This document shows positions 46,348 through 56,420 of a stretch of 64,000 bases of DNA, piece by piece. The translations under genes and the position numbers were made by a program. The stretch comes from Pseudomonadota bacterium. Its GTDB lineage: Bacteria; Pseudomonadota; Gammaproteobacteria; Burkholderiales; JAKAFK01. The stretch covers positions 20,583 to 84,582 of the forward strand of contig JAJYKK010000004.1 in NCBI GenBank assembly GCA_021788645.1, written 5' to 3'. The first letter of the stretch is position 1; each line of letters opens with the position of its first letter. The notes under the pieces are model-generated. The model ran no database searches, was not told the DNA's origin, and saw only the letters and a list, made by a program, of their open reading frames with translations.

Positions 46348-47700
46348 ATGCCCGAGAACAAGACTAACGTGAGCGCACCTCCCGCCAAGCGGGCGCCCGA
46401 CGACTTCGTACGCTGGTTTCGCCAGGCGGCCCCCTACATCCATGCCTTCCGCGGCAAGACGTTCGTCATCGCCTTCGGCGGCGAGCTGTTTCAGGACGCG
46501 GGTTTCGTCGGCCTCGTCCACGACTTCAATCTCCTCATGAGCCTCGGCGTGCGGCTCGTGCTGGTACATGGCGTGCGGCCGCAGGTCGAGGCGCGCCTCA
46601 AGGCCAAGGGCGTGGCGACCCGGTTCGTGGCCGGGCGCCGGGTGACCGATGCGCTGGCGCTGGAGTGCGTGAAGGAGGCCGTCGGCGCCGCGCGCGTGGA
46701 CGTCGAGGCGCAGCTCTCCATGGGTCTGCCCAATTCGCCCATGGCCGGCGCCGATATCCGCGTGGCGAGCGGGAATTTCGTGATCGCCAAGCCGATGGGC
46801 GTGCTCGAGGGGGTCGACCTGCAGCACACCGGCGAAGTGCGGCGGGTGGACACGACGGGCATTGCGCGCCGTCTCGACCAGGGCGAGATCGTTCTGCTGT
46901 CGCCGCTGGGCTATTCGCCGACCGGGGAAGTCTTCAATCTGACCGTAGAGGATGTCGCGACCGCCGCGGCTTCCGGCTTGAAGGCGCACAAGCTCATCTT
47001 TCTCATGGAGACGATGGGGGTTGCCGACGAGGAAGGGGCGCTCCTCAAGGAGCTCACGGCCGCTTCCGCGCAACAGGTCCTGGTGTCCGCGCGCGCGCTT
47101 CCGGAAGACGTCGCGCTCTACCTGCCCTGCGCCATCCGTGCCGCCCGCGCGGGGGTGGCACGGGCCCACCTGCTGAGCCGCCATGTCGACGGGGCCTTGT
47201 TGTCCGAGCTCTTCACGCATGGCGGGGTCGGCACCATGGTCACCCGCGAGCCGGTGGAGAGCCTGCGCCAGGCCGCCATCGACGACGTCGGCGGGATTCT
47301 CGCCCTGATCGAGCCGCTCGAGAGCGAAGGGATCCTCGTGCGTCGCTCGCGCGAGCTGCTCGAGATGGAGATTGGGCGGTTTCGCGTGCTCGAGCATGAC
47401 AACCTGACGATCGGGTGCGCCGCGCTCTACCCGTTTGAGCAAGATGGCGCCGCCGAGCTGGCCTGCCTCGCCGTCCATCCCGACTATCGGAGCGGTGGGC
47501 GCGGCGAGCGGCTGCTGGCCGCGATGGAGGCCCACGCGAGGGCACAGGGGATCCATCGCCTTTTCGTGCTCACGACGCGCGCGGCGCACTGGTTCGTCGA
47601 ACGCGGCTTCGAAGAGGCCGATGTGGGCGCGCTTCCCCAGGCCAAGCAGAGCCTGTACAACTGGCAGCGGCGCTCCAAGGTGTTCGTGAAGGGGCTCTAG
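46348..47700 (+). CDS. argA: N-acetylglutamate synthase (amino-acid kinase fold plus GNAT)
   Basis: 450 aa. First step of arginine synthesis, glutamate plus acetyl-CoA. The N-terminal amino-acid kinase domain (about 25-290) has KTFVIAFGGELFQDAGF and LVLVHGVRPQVE; the C-terminal GNAT domain (about 305-450) has LACLAVHPDYRSGGRGERLL and FVERGFEEADVGALP. Length and layout fit the classical ArgA, normally feedback-inhibited by arginine through the kinase domain. RBS is weak. A hairpin overlaps its stop. Confidence 0.96.
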   Translation: MPENKTNVSAPPAKRAPDDFVRWFRQAAPYIHAFRGKTFVIAFGGELFQDAGFVGLVHDFNLLMSLGVRLVLVHGVRPQVEARLKAKGVATRFVAGRRVTDALALECVKEAVGAARVDVEAQLSMGLPNSPMAGADIRVASGNFVIAKPMGVLEGVDLQHTGEVRRVDTTGIARRLDQGEIVLLSPLGYSPTGEVFNLTVEDVATAAASGLKAHKLIFLMETMGVADEEGALLKELTAASAQQVLVSARALPEDVALYLPCAIRAARAGVARAHLLSRHVDGALLSELFTHGGVGTMVTREPVESLRQAAIDDVGGILALIEPLESEGILVRRSRELLEMEIGRFRVLEHDNLTIGCAALYPFEQDGAAELACLAVHPDYRSGGRGERLLAAMEAHARAQGIHRLFVLTTRAAHWFVERGFEEADVGALPQAKQSLYNWQRRSKVFVKGL

Positions 47701-47710
47701 AGCGCCCCTT
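47689..47710. terminator. Bidirectional hairpin between argA and the hydroxylase
   Basis: AAGGGGC (47689-47695) pairs with GCCCCTT (47704-47710), spanning the argA stop codon. It lies between convergent genes and may end both. T-runs are short. Confidence 0.55.
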
Positions 47711-47723
47711 TGCCGGGTCCCGG

Positions 47724-48641
47724 TCAGACGAACAGGATCCAATAGAGGAAGGCGCCGGCAAGGAGGAGTTGGACCAGGCGATAGGCGCCCTTGCTCTTGC
47801 GTTTGAGCCGCCGCATGGGGCCTTCGCGTCCCAACACCGCATACAGGCGGTTGAGCGGGCCGATGCCCTCCGCGGCGACGTTTCGGGTCGAAGCCGCGCG
47901 AATCACGGTGGCCGACACCCAGCGGTTGAGGGCGCGCACGAGCGGGGTCCGCAGGGGGCGCTCGAGGTCGCAGAACAGGATGAGACGGGGCTCTGCGGTG
48001 CGGTTTTCCGCCCAGTGGATGTAGGTCTCGTCGAAGACGATGTCTTCGCCGTCGCGCCAGCTGTAGGGAAGGCCGTCGACCACGATGCGGCAGGCGTCGG
48101 AATTGGGTGTGGCGAGCCCCAGATGATAGCGCAGCGATCCGGCGAACGGATCGCGGTGCGGGTTGAGCCTTGCGCCGGGCGGCAGCAGGGCGAACAAGGC
48201 GGCGCGCACGGTGGGGATGGCTTCGACCAGGGCGACGGTCCTGGGGCAGCGGGCGCGCGCCGACGGCAAGGATTGGCCGTACCAGGTGAGGTAGAATCGC
48301 CGCCAGCCATACTTGAAAAAGGAATTGAAGCCGATGTCGGTGTGTCCGACGGCTTCCCCGATGTCGCCTCCCTGGTACAAGGCGAGGGCCTCGTCGCGGA
48401 TCGCCGCCCATTGCCCGCGCAAGACGGCGAGTTCGGGGAAAGCGGCGGCATCGAGCAGCGGGTGCCCGGGCACCTTCGAGAACCAGTACATCAGGACGTT
48501 GTAGGGGGCCAGCAAGGTGGCATGGTTGCCGATCTGGCGCCGCAGGGGGAATCGTGCCCGGCCCCGGAAGTGAACGTAGAGGGCGGCGGCGACGAACACA
48601 GAGAACACCAGGAGCTTGGCGGAATACAGGTGCGCGAGCAT
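47724..48641 (-). CDS. Aspartyl/asparaginyl beta-hydroxylase family, LpxO-like lipid A hydroxylase
   Basis: 305 aa. Fe(II)/2-oxoglutarate oxygenase. Hydrophobic helix at 7-24 and another at the C-terminus (LLLAGAFLYWILF). Iron and substrate residues: LNPHRDPFAGSLRYHLGL and DETYIHWAENRT, the HxD...H type. The membrane anchors and length match LpxO, which adds 2-OH to lipid A acyl chains at the inner face of the inner membrane. This could toughen the outer membrane in acid or metal. A general aspartyl hydroxylase is the alternative. Confidence 0.85.
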   Translation of the reverse strand: MLAHLYSAKLLVFSVFVAAALYVHFRGRARFPLRRQIGNHATLLAPYNVLMYWFSKVPGHPLLDAAAFPELAVLRGQWAAIRDEALALYQGGDIGEAVGHTDIGFNSFFKYGWRRFYLTWYGQSLPSARARCPRTVALVEAIPTVRAALFALLPPGARLNPHRDPFAGSLRYHLGLATPNSDACRIVVDGLPYSWRDGEDIVFDETYIHWAENRTAEPRLILFCDLERPLRTPLVRALNRWVSATVIRAASTRNVAAEGIGPLNRLYAVLGREGPMRRLKRKSKGAYRLVQLLLAGAFLYWILFV

Positions 48642-49012
48642 GGCGACTTCCCTCGGCGGTCCTTATAATCTATAGCAGACCGGGCGCGCTTGTGCCGGCT
48701 GTTCAGAAGCCGTCCCGCCGTCGCCGAGGTGTGGGCCGGATCTCGCGCGCGCCCAGCCGGCCGGTGACCGCGAGGCCTTTCTTCCTGAGCGTTGACGGGC
48801 CCGGGCGGCAGCCTGGCGCTTGCCGTGCGCGGGAAGACGGGTGGCGCACCGTTCGCAGCCGCTTGTCTTGGTCTGCCGCTTTGCCCGGTTCTGCGGTATG
48901 ATTGCCCGATCTTGACGCTGGCGTGTGCCGGAGGCGGGTTGCCGGGTGCACCGAGCCCTTCTTGATTATTGCCCGCGACCGCAGGGTGCGGGTGCTCACG
49001 GAGAAATGGTCT
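48642..49012. other. Gap before yggX
   Basis: 370 bases between divergent genes with no gene seen; must hold both promoters. No clear hexamers chosen. Confidence 0.4.
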
Positions 49013-49285
49013 ATGACGCGAATGGTGAAATGCGTGAAACTGGGGCGCGAGGCCGAGGGCCTGGCGTTTCCGCCGGTGCCGGGCGATCTCGGCAAGCGGA
49101 TCTTCGAGAATGTGTCCAAGGAAGCCTGGGCCACCTGGTTGCGGCACCAGACCATGCTCATCAACGAAAACCGACTCAATCTGGCCGATCCCAAGGCGCG
49201 CCAGTATCTCACCACCCAGCTGGAGTCATACTTCTTCGGCGCCGGCGCCGAGACGCCCGCCGGTTATGTGCCCCCGGCCAAGTGA
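49013..49285 (+). CDS. yggX: Iron-trafficking / oxidative damage protection protein YggX
   Basis: 90 aa from the ATG at 49013 ([21 protein letters not shown] 10 bases before). The family signature [36 protein letters not shown] and the tail AGYVPPAK are all present, including the conserved Cys near the start. It protects Fe-S proteins from oxidation. No mutY is beside it, unlike in enterobacteria. An upstream frame to 48902 lacks family similarity. Confidence 0.96.
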   Translation: MTRMVKCVKLGREAEGLAFPPVPGDLGKRIFENVSKEAWATWLRHQTMLINENRLNLADPKARQYLTTQLESYFFGAGAETPAGYVPPAK

Positions 49286-49325
49286 CCCGGCCTTGAGGCG
49301 GGCCGGCCGGTGATCCCGGGCCGGC
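49286..49325. terminator. GC palindrome between yggX and phoU
   Basis: The 40-base gap between the convergent genes is almost wholly self-complementary (GGCCGGCC and GGGCCGGCC arms around GGTGATCCC). Candidate bidirectional terminator without clear T-runs. Confidence 0.45.
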
Positions 49326-50030
49326 CTATTCCAGCGCTTCCCGCTCGATCTCTTCCACGCTGGTGTGGCGGACGTCCTTGCCCTTCACCATGTAGACCAC
49401 GTATTCCGACATGTTCTTCGCATGATCGCCCATCCGCTCGATGGCCTTGGCCGCGAACAGGATGTCGATGAATACCGAGATGGTGCGCGGATCCTCCATC
49501 ATGTAGGTGATGAGATGGCGCAAGATGAGATTGAACTCCTCGTCGACCTGCAGGTCCTGGCGCGCGATCTGGGCCGCGGATCCCGCCTCGAGGCGGGCGA
49601 AGGCGTCGAGCGCCTTGCGCAGCATGTCGAGGACGAGATCCGCCATGTTCCTGATCTCGGTGAAGCGCGGCGCGGAGATCCGGCCGGCCTCGGCGATGAG
49701 CTTCGTCATCCGGGCGATCTTCGCGGCCTCGTCGCCGATCCGCTCGAGGTCGGTGATGGTCTTCACCACCATCAGCACGATGCGCAGATCGCTGGCGGTG
49801 GGTTGGCGGCGCGCGATGAGATGGGTGCAGTCTTCGTCGATGGCGACCTCGAAGGCATTCACCTCGTGGTCCTTGAGCATGACCTGCTCGGCGAGCTCGC
49901 TGTTGTTGGTGGTGAGCGCCTCGACCGCATGAATGATCTGCTCTTCGACAAGCCCCCCCATCTGCAGGACGCGCGAGCGCACCGCTTCGAGGTCGGCGTC
50001 GAATTGCTTGGAAATGTGTTCCTGGACCAT
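49326..50030 (-). CDS. phoU: Phosphate-signalling protein PhoU
   Basis: 234 aa from the ATG at 50030 (AGGAGG before it). Two three-helix PhoU bundles with the repeated metal-binding pattern: IDEDCTHLIARRQPTASDLR and ERIGDEAAKIARM in the first, and AIERMGDHAKNMSEYVVYMV in the second. It links the Pst phosphate transporter to PhoR. No pst, phoB or phoR genes are adjacent here. It follows rpiA on the same strand. Confidence 0.96.
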   Translation of the reverse strand: MVQEHISKQFDADLEAVRSRVLQMGGLVEEQIIHAVEALTTNNSELAEQVMLKDHEVNAFEVAIDEDCTHLIARRQPTASDLRIVLMVVKTITDLERIGDEAAKIARMTKLIAEAGRISAPRFTEIRNMADLVLDMLRKALDAFARLEAGSAAQIARQDLQVDEEFNLILRHLITYMMEDPRTISVFIDILFAAKAIERMGDHAKNMSEYVVYMVKGKDVRHTSVEEIEREALE

Positions 50031-50134
50031 GGCTTCTCCTCCTGCTGCGGATGGTGTCCTGGGCTTTCTGCCAGCCGCGGGCCCGGACGTCTCTTGTCTA
50101 TCGATGAGGCTGTGGGCGCACCCGGGGCCCGCCC

Positions 50135-50791
50135 TCATGCGGTGTAGGTCTTCACCCCTTGCGGGGTCGCCAGCAGCAGGACGTCCGCGGGCCGGGCCGC
50201 GAAAATCCCGTTCGTGACGACCCCCACGATCTGGTTGATCTTCGCTTCCATCTCGACCGGATTGAGGATGTCCAGCCCGTGCACGTCGAGAATGATATTG
50301 CCGTTGTCGGTCTTGAAGCCCGTGCGCAGCACGGGGTTTCCGCCGAGCCTCACCAGTTCGCGCGCGACGTAGCTTTGTGCCATGGGAATGACTTCGACGG
50401 GCAGGGGGAATTTTCCCAGCACGCCCACCAGCTTGCTGGCGTCGGCGATGCAGACGAACTTCCGGCTGCACGCCGCGACGATCTTCTCGCGCGTGAGTGC
50501 GCCGCCCCCGCCTTTGATCATGTGCAGGTGCTCGGTGATCTCGTCGGCGCCGTCCACATAGACGGGCAGGCTTCCCGCGCTGTTGAGGTCGACCACCGGG
50601 ATGCCGTGCGCCTTCAGCCGCTCGGCGCTCGCCTCCGAGCTGGCGACCGCCGCATCGATGCGGCCCTTGATCTTGGCGAGTTCATCGATGAAATAGTTGG
50701 CCGTGGAGCCCGTGCCCACGCCGATGATTCCGCCATCCACATGGTCGATGGCGGCTCGCGCGACGGCTTTCTTGAGTTCGTCTTGGGTCAT
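50135..50791 (-). CDS. rpiA: Ribose-5-phosphate isomerase A
   Basis: 218 aa from the ATG at 50791 ([14 protein letters not shown]). Interconverts ribose and ribulose 5-phosphate and so feeds phosphoribulokinase in the Calvin cycle. [40 protein letters not shown] and [15 protein letters not shown] are the known active-site segments. An in-frame TTG farther upstream is unlikely. Divergent from ilvA. Confidence 0.97.
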   Translation of the reverse strand: MTQDELKKAVARAAIDHVDGGIIGVGTGSTANYFIDELAKIKGRIDAAVASSEASAERLKAHGIPVVDLNSAGSLPVYVDGADEITEHLHMIKGGGGALTREKIVAACSRKFVCIADASKLVGVLGKFPLPVEVIPMAQSYVARELVRLGGNPVLRTGFKTDNGNIILDVHGLDILNPVEMEAKINQIVGVVTNGIFAARPADVLLLATPQGVKTYTA

Positions 50792-50974
50792 CTTGAATAA
50801 GCTTTCGTCGTCAATTCGTTTGCTCCGCAAGGAGCGGGAGGCCCCGCGGATAGTTTAGCATGGCCCGCCGCGAAAGGTGATTGCGCGAATGTCACGGGGC
50901 GCTGGGCATGCGCTCGCAATCCTGCTACTCTTCTTGCTTTTCCTGCCAGTATAGGACGCGTCCAAGGCAAGCCG

Positions 50975-52501
50975 ATGACAGCCGCATCCCCCACCAACGA
51001 CTACCTGAAGCGGATCCTCACGGCGCAGGTTTACGACGTGGCCGTCGAGACGCCGCTGGAGGCCGCACCCAACCTGTCCCACCGGATCCGCAACACGCTC
51101 CTGCTCAAGCGCGAGGACATGCAGCCGGTGTTCTCCTTCAAGCTGCGCGGCGCCTACAACAAGATGGCGAAGCTTTCCCGGGCGGCGCTCAAGAAGGGCG
51201 TGATCGCGGCGTCGGCCGGCAACCACGCGCAGGGCGTGGCGCTCGCGGCGCAGCGGCTGGGCTGTGAGGCGACCATCGTGATGCCCACGACGACGCCGCA
51301 GATCAAGGTGTCGGCGGTGCGAAGCCGGGGCGCGGGCGTGGTGCTCTCCGGCGACTCGTACGACGAGGCGTACGCCCATGCCCAGACGCTCGTGCGCACG
51401 ACGCGCGCAACCTTCATCCCGCCTTACGACGACCCCGACGTGATTGCCGGGCAGGGCACCATTGCCCTCGAGCTCCTGCGCCAGCATACCCAGCCGATCC
51501 ACGCCGTGTTCGTGCCGGTCGGCGGCGGCGGGCTGATTGCCGGGATCGCCGCCTACGTGAAGGCGCTGCGTCCGGAGATCAGAATCATCGGGGTCGAGCC
51601 GGTCGATGCGGATGCGATGTATCGCTCGCTGGCGCAAGGCGAGCGCGTCCGGCTCGCGCAGGTGGGCATCTTTGCCGACGGGGTCGCGGTCAAGCAGGTG
51701 GGCGCCGAGACCTTCCGCCTGTGCCGGGCGTTTGTCGACGAGATCGTGCTGGTCGATACCGATGCCATCTGCGCGGCCATCAAGGATGTCTTCGAGGACA
51801 CGCGCTCGATCCTGGAGCCGGCCGGCGCCTTGGGGGTGGCGGGGGCGAAGGTCTACGCCGCGCGCGAAGGGCTGCGCAACAAGACGCTGGTGGCCATCGC
51901 CTCGGGCGCCAACATGAACTTCGACCGCCTGCGCCACGTCGCCGAGCGGGCGGAACTGGGCGAAGAGCGCGAAGGGGTGTTCGCGGTGACCATTCCGGAG
52001 ACCCCCGGCAGCTTCAAGAACTTCTGCGCGCTGCTGGGGCCGCGCAACATCACCGAATTCAATTATCGCTACGCGGATGCGCGGGCCGCGCACGTGTTCG
52101 TGGGCGTGCAGGTGCAAAATCGCGGGGAGGTCGCGAAGCTGATCGACCTCCTGGCGCGGCACGGGTTGCAGGCCATCGACCTGTCCGACAACGAGATGGC
52201 CAAGCTCCACGTCCGCCACCTGGTGGGCGGGCACGCGCCGCAGGCGAAGAACGAACTGCTCTACCGGTTCGAGTTTCCGGAGCGTCCGGGGGCGCTCATG
52301 CGCTTTCTCGAGCGCATGAGCCGAAACTGGAACATCAGCCTATTCCATTACCGGAATCATGGTGCCGATTATGGACGGGTGCTGGTGGGCATGCAGGTGG
52401 CCCCCGAGGAGACGGCTGCGTTCACCGCCTTTCTCGGCCAGCTGGGGTATCCGTTTTGGGAGGAGACGCACAATCCGGCGTACCGGCTGTTCCTGGCTTG
52501 A
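50975..52501 (+). CDS. ilvA: Threonine dehydratase, biosynthetic
   Basis: 508 aa. PLP enzyme that deaminates threonine to 2-oxobutyrate for isoleucine. The PLP Lys is in FSFKLRGAYNKM; the phosphate loop is VGGGGLIAGIA; the C-terminal third has two ACT-like regulatory domains (VTIPETPGSFKNFCALLG and FEFPERPGALMRFLERM), so isoleucine feedback is expected. Length equals that of E. coli IlvA. A weak purine stretch precedes the ATG. Confidence 0.97.
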   Translation: MTAASPTNDYLKRILTAQVYDVAVETPLEAAPNLSHRIRNTLLLKREDMQPVFSFKLRGAYNKMAKLSRAALKKGVIAASAGNHAQGVALAAQRLGCEATIVMPTTTPQIKVSAVRSRGAGVVLSGDSYDEAYAHAQTLVRTTRATFIPPYDDPDVIAGQGTIALELLRQHTQPIHAVFVPVGGGGLIAGIAAYVKALRPEIRIIGVEPVDADAMYRSLAQGERVRLAQVGIFADGVAVKQVGAETFRLCRAFVDEIVLVDTDAICAAIKDVFEDTRSILEPAGALGVAGAKVYAAREGLRNKTLVAIASGANMNFDRLRHVAERAELGEEREGVFAVTIPETPGSFKNFCALLGPRNITEFNYRYADARAAHVFVGVQVQNRGEVAKLIDLLARHGLQAIDLSDNEMAKLHVRHLVGGHAPQAKNELLYRFEFPERPGALMRFLERMSRNWNISLFHYRNHGADYGRVLVGMQVAPEETAAFTAFLGQLGYPFWEETHNPAYRLFLA

Positions 52502-52504
52502 AGC

Positions 52505-53914
52505 TCAATGCAGCGACTGGCCGCGACGCTCGACGGTGCGCTGCCGCAGGCCCCGAACCCAGACGGTCTTCGCGTTGACGAATTCGCGGATGCCGTGATA
52601 GGAGAGTTCTCTTCCGAACCCCGAGTTCTTGATGCCGCCGAACGGCAGGCGCGGGTCGGACTTCACGATGCCGTTGACGAACACGAGGCCTGCCTCCATG
52701 GCGCGTGCGAGCCGTTCGCCGCGCAGGGTGTCCTTGGTCCACAGGCTCGCGCCCAAGCCGAAAGGCGTCTCGTTGGCCAGCCGCAAGGCGTCCTGCTCGT
52801 TTTGCGCCCGCAAGATGGCGGCGACGGGACCGAACAGCTCCTGCTGGCAGATCGCCATGCCCGGCTGCGCATGGTCGAGGATGGAGGGTTCGTAGAAGAA
52901 TCCGTCGCCTGCGCCGGGCCGGCAGCCGACGACCGGCACCGCGCCGGCCGCGACGGCGTCCAGGACCTGGGCGTGCAGCTGGTCGCGCAGATCCTCGCGG
53001 GCGAGCGGGCCGATATGCGTGCCTTCGTCGGTCGGCAGGCCGACCTTGAGCGCTTCGACGCGCCTCTTGAAAAGCGCGATGAAGCCGTCGGCCACTTCGG
53101 GCACCAGAATGAAGCGCTTGGCCGCGATGCAGCTTTGGCCGGCATTCTGGAAGCGCGCCGAGATGGCCATCTGGGCGGTGAACTCGAGGTCGGCGTCGCC
53201 CAGGACGACGAATGCGTCGGAGCCGCCCAGTTCCAGGACGCATTTCTTCAGATGGCGGCCGGCCAGCGCGGCGATGGAACGCCCCGCCGCCTCTGAGCCG
53301 GTGACCGTCACCGCGCGGACGTGGGGGCTGGCGATGGCCGCTTCGACCCGGTCGGCCTCGATCAGGAGCGTGCGGAACAGCGATTCCGGAAAGCCCGCCT
53401 CGCGAAACAGCAGTTCGATGCTGAGCGCGCATTGCGGCACGTTGGAGGCCGGCTTGAGCACGCAGGCGTTGCCGGCCATGATCGCCGGCACGGCCGCGCG
53501 CATGACTTGCCAGAAGGGGAAATTCCAGGGCATGACGGCCAGCACGACGCCCAGCGGCGAGAAATCGACGTAGCTCTTGCCGGCGTCCGTGTCGATCGGC
53601 TCGGGCTGCAGGAAGTGCGCGGCATGCAAGGCATAGTAGTCGCACACCAGCGCACATTTCTCGATCTCGGCGCGTGCCTCGCGGATCGTCTTCCCCACTT
53701 CCAGCGTGATGGTCCGGGCGAGCCGTTCATTTTGCTCGCGCAGCAGGGCGCTCAGGCTCTGCATGAGCTCGGCGCGGTAGTCGAACGAGGTCTGGCGCCA
53801 CGTGACTTGCACGTCCGATGCGTTGCCCAGGGCGCCTGCGAGCTCGTCGCTCCCCCAGCTGTCGAACGTCTTCAGCACCGTGTTGGTCGCCGGATCGCGG
53901 CTTACGTACGGCAT
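52505..53914 (-). CDS. NAD(P)-dependent aldehyde dehydrogenase, succinate-semialdehyde type
   Basis: 469 aa. PWNFPFWQVMRAAVPAIMAG, the catalytic Glu in VLELGGSDAF and the catalytic Cys in FQNAGQSCIAAKRF are intact, as is GLGASLWT. Closest by pattern to the Sad/GabD-like group (MPYVSRDPATNTVLKTF). Succinate semialdehyde is a likely substrate, which would bypass the 2-oxoglutarate dehydrogenase step of an incomplete cycle, but other aldehydes are possible. Convergent with ilvA, 3 bases apart. Confidence 0.9.
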   Translation of the reverse strand: MPYVSRDPATNTVLKTFDSWGSDELAGALGNASDVQVTWRQTSFDYRAELMQSLSALLREQNERLARTITLEVGKTIREARAEIEKCALVCDYYALHAAHFLQPEPIDTDAGKSYVDFSPLGVVLAVMPWNFPFWQVMRAAVPAIMAGNACVLKPASNVPQCALSIELLFREAGFPESLFRTLLIEADRVEAAIASPHVRAVTVTGSEAAGRSIAALAGRHLKKCVLELGGSDAFVVLGDADLEFTAQMAISARFQNAGQSCIAAKRFILVPEVADGFIALFKRRVEALKVGLPTDEGTHIGPLAREDLRDQLHAQVLDAVAAGAVPVVGCRPGAGDGFFYEPSILDHAQPGMAICQQELFGPVAAILRAQNEQDALRLANETPFGLGASLWTKDTLRGERLARAMEAGLVFVNGIVKSDPRLPFGGIKNSGFGRELSYHGIREFVNAKTVWVRGLRQRTVERRGQSLH

Positions 53915-54283
53915 GGGATGCTATCCTTCACTTGGTCATGGGCCCGCGCTCCGGTTGGCGGCGCGGTCTTCAGCCCGATGGCCCCTTTAATGATAACCCA
54001 GTCGCGGGAGACTGGCGAGCCAAACAGTCCGGCGGCCCTTGACGGCGCGCGCGATTTCCCCATGGACGGCGGGAGGCTCGGGGTATCGCGATAGCGCTTG
54101 CAGCAGGGCAACGCGATCTGCTATAAAACCGAAATCGGACGCTGGCCGGAGAGGCGCGAGAACGCGTCGTTTCCGGAGAGAATGGCGGGGCATGCTGTGC
54201 ATGATTATAGCAGCCCAGGCGCTGAGTGCCGACGGCAGAGGTTCGGGTGGCGGTCACATGGAAGTTGCGGCAGGGTGGCAGGG
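53915..54283. other. Divergent region upstream of the transglycosylase
   Basis: 370 bases without a gene; contains the promoter at 54098-54127. The open frame upstream of 54284 has no RBS or domain. Confidence 0.45.
54098..54127 (+). promoter_or_regulatory. Sigma-70 promoter for the transglycosylase gene
   Basis: -35 TTGCAG (54098-54103) and -10 TATAAA (54122-54127) with an 18-base spacer, about 155 bases upstream of the start. Confidence 0.6.
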
Positions 54284-56233
54284 ATGGCGATGAAGGGGTT
54301 GGGCACAGGCTGGATTCGCTGTCTGGGGGTGATTCTGCTGATGGTCGTCGGTCTGGCGCGGGCGAATTCGCAAGACGACGAGTTCCTGGCCGCGCATGAC
54401 GCCTTCCGGGCGCATGACGTGGCGAGCCTTGCCGCCTATCAGGCCGCGCTGCGCGGCTACCTGCTTGAGCCTTATGTCCGCTACTGGCTGCTGGAATCCG
54501 AGCTGGACACGGCCAGTCCGCAAGACATCGAACATTTTCTCACGCGCCATGCCGGCGAGCCGACGGCCGATGCCCTGCGCCGGGACTGGCTCGAGGTTCT
54601 CGGCCGCCAGAACGATTGGTCGACCTTCCTCGCGCAGTATCCCAAGGTCGTCAAGCCCGACGTCTCTCTCCTGTGCTACGATCTCCAGGCCAGGATGGCG
54701 AACCAGGATGCCAGCGCCGATGCCGCGGGGAAAGCCCTTTGGTTTACCGGGGACGACCGCCCGTCGAGCTGCGATCCCGTCTTCAACAGCCTCGCTGACC
54801 GAGGCATCATCAGCCGCGCGGACGTGTGGGCCCGCATCCGGCTGTCCCTCGAGGCGGGCAACATCGACGTCGCCGAGGCCGTCGACGGCTACCTGCCGCC
54901 GCGCGAGGCGATTCCTGCCCGCGCGCTGGAACGGGTGGCGGCGGATCCCGGGCGATTTCTCGAGCGCGGCCCGTTCCATTTCGCCAGCCGCGCGGGGCGC
55001 GAGCTCGTCTTGTTCGCGATCTACCGGCTCGCCCGCATCCAGCCCGACGAAGCCGACTTTTATTGGCGTCGCCTGCGCAGGCGCTTCGGCCCGCGCGACC
55101 GCGCCTACGAATGGAGCCAGCTCGCGTTCCTGGCGGCCCTGCGCCACGATCCGTCCGCGCTCGCGGACTATGCCCGTGCCGCGGGCGCGCCCCTGACCGA
55201 CGCGGAGCTTGCCTGGAAGGCCCGCGCGGCCCTGCGGGTGCAGGACTGGGATGGCGTGCTCGCGGCCATCCGCGCCATGACCGCGAAGGGCCGCGACAAG
55301 GCGGTATGGCGCTATTGGCGTGCCCGCGCGCTGGAGGCCACCGGGCACGTCGCCGAGGCCAATGCGCTGTTCGTGCCCCTGAGCTTCCAGTATGACTACT
55401 ACGGGCAACTCGCCCTCAACGAGATGGGCGATGTCGCCGACCCGGTGCCCGAGAGCTACCGGGCGACCGACCGGGAGATTGACGCGGTCGCGGGCCTGCC
55501 CGGGATCCAGCGGGCGCTCGCGCTCTATCGGCTGGGTTTTCGTTGGCTGGCGAGCCGCGAATGGCTGGCGGCGATCCGGGGGATGGACGACCGGCAGCTG
55601 CTCGCGGCGGCAAGGCTCGCCCTGCGCTACGATTGGTATGATCGCGCCATCGATACCGCGAACAAGACGGTGACCTTGCATGACTTCGGGCTGCGCTACC
55701 TGATGCCCTATCGAGGGGCGGTGGGCCTCTACGCGCGGGAATTCGGGCTGGACGAGGCGTGGGTCTACGGATTGGTGCGCCAGGAGAGCCGCTTCATGGT
55801 GGCCGCGCGCTCGGGCGTGGGCGCCATGGGGCTCATGCAGGTGATGCCGGCGACCGCGCGCTGGGTGGCGCAGCAGCTGGGCCTCAGGGGTTTCCGCAGC
55901 ACCTTGAGCGACGGGCTTGACATGAACATACGGCTCGGCACGTACTACCTCAAGCACGTGATCGATGTCGAGGACGGCGACGAGGTGCTCGCGACCGCCG
56001 CCTACAATGCGGGTCCGCGCAATGCCTCCAAATGGCGCGCCGCCGCGCCCCTGGAGGGCGCCATCTACACGGAGACCATCCCCTTCAGCCAGACGCGCGA
56101 CTATGTCCGCCGGGTGATGAGCAACGCCGTCTATTATTCGCAGCGCCTGGGCGAGGACCTGCGCTCCCTGAAGGAGCGCATGGGCATCGTGCCGCCGAGG
56201 GCGCCGGATGCGGCGCCGATCGCGGGGCCGTAA
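54284..56233 (+). CDS. slt: Soluble lytic murein transglycosylase
   Basis: 649 aa from the ATG at 54284; a second in-frame ATG lies six bases later. Signal peptide (GWIRCLGVILLMVVGLARA). A long alpha-superhelix (about 30-450) precedes the C-terminal lysozyme-like domain: catalytic Glu in GLVRQESRFMVAARSGVGAM, then GLMQVMPATARWVAQQLG and VLATAAYNAGPRNASKW. It cleaves peptidoglycan to anhydromuropeptides in the periplasm. Slightly longer than E. coli Slt70. Confidence 0.94.
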   Translation: MAMKGLGTGWIRCLGVILLMVVGLARANSQDDEFLAAHDAFRAHDVASLAAYQAALRGYLLEPYVRYWLLESELDTASPQDIEHFLTRHAGEPTADALRRDWLEVLGRQNDWSTFLAQYPKVVKPDVSLLCYDLQARMANQDASADAAGKALWFTGDDRPSSCDPVFNSLADRGIISRADVWARIRLSLEAGNIDVAEAVDGYLPPREAIPARALERVAADPGRFLERGPFHFASRAGRELVLFAIYRLARIQPDEADFYWRRLRRRFGPRDRAYEWSQLAFLAALRHDPSALADYARAAGAPLTDAELAWKARAALRVQDWDGVLAAIRAMTAKGRDKAVWRYWRARALEATGHVAEANALFVPLSFQYDYYGQLALNEMGDVADPVPESYRATDREIDAVAGLPGIQRALALYRLGFRWLASREWLAAIRGMDDRQLLAAARLALRYDWYDRAIDTANKTVTLHDFGLRYLMPYRGAVGLYAREFGLDEAWVYGLVRQESRFMVAARSGVGAMGLMQVMPATARWVAQQLGLRGFRSTLSDGLDMNIRLGTYYLKHVIDVEDGDEVLATAAYNAGPRNASKWRAAAPLEGAIYTETIPFSQTRDYVRRVMSNAVYYSQRLGEDLRSLKERMGIVPPRAPDAAPIAGP

Positions 56234-56420
56234 GGCCACTTTCGCTGAATCGCGGGCGCGCTTGGATCGCGGGGCAGGCGCATTCCCGCGGCGCGGGCCA
56301 CCCGGCGATAGGGCCGCGCGCGCCGTGTCGTGAGGATCCTTTCCGATTTTCGCTCGATGCTTGCGGCGGCGCACGGTGCCCCCTTACCATCGTGGCTGTC
56401 TTCACCAGAAGGAGTTGACC

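Noticed and set aside
46665..47399. Second plus-strand frame inside argA
   Set aside because: Arg/Gly-rich shadow; the argA frame is clear.
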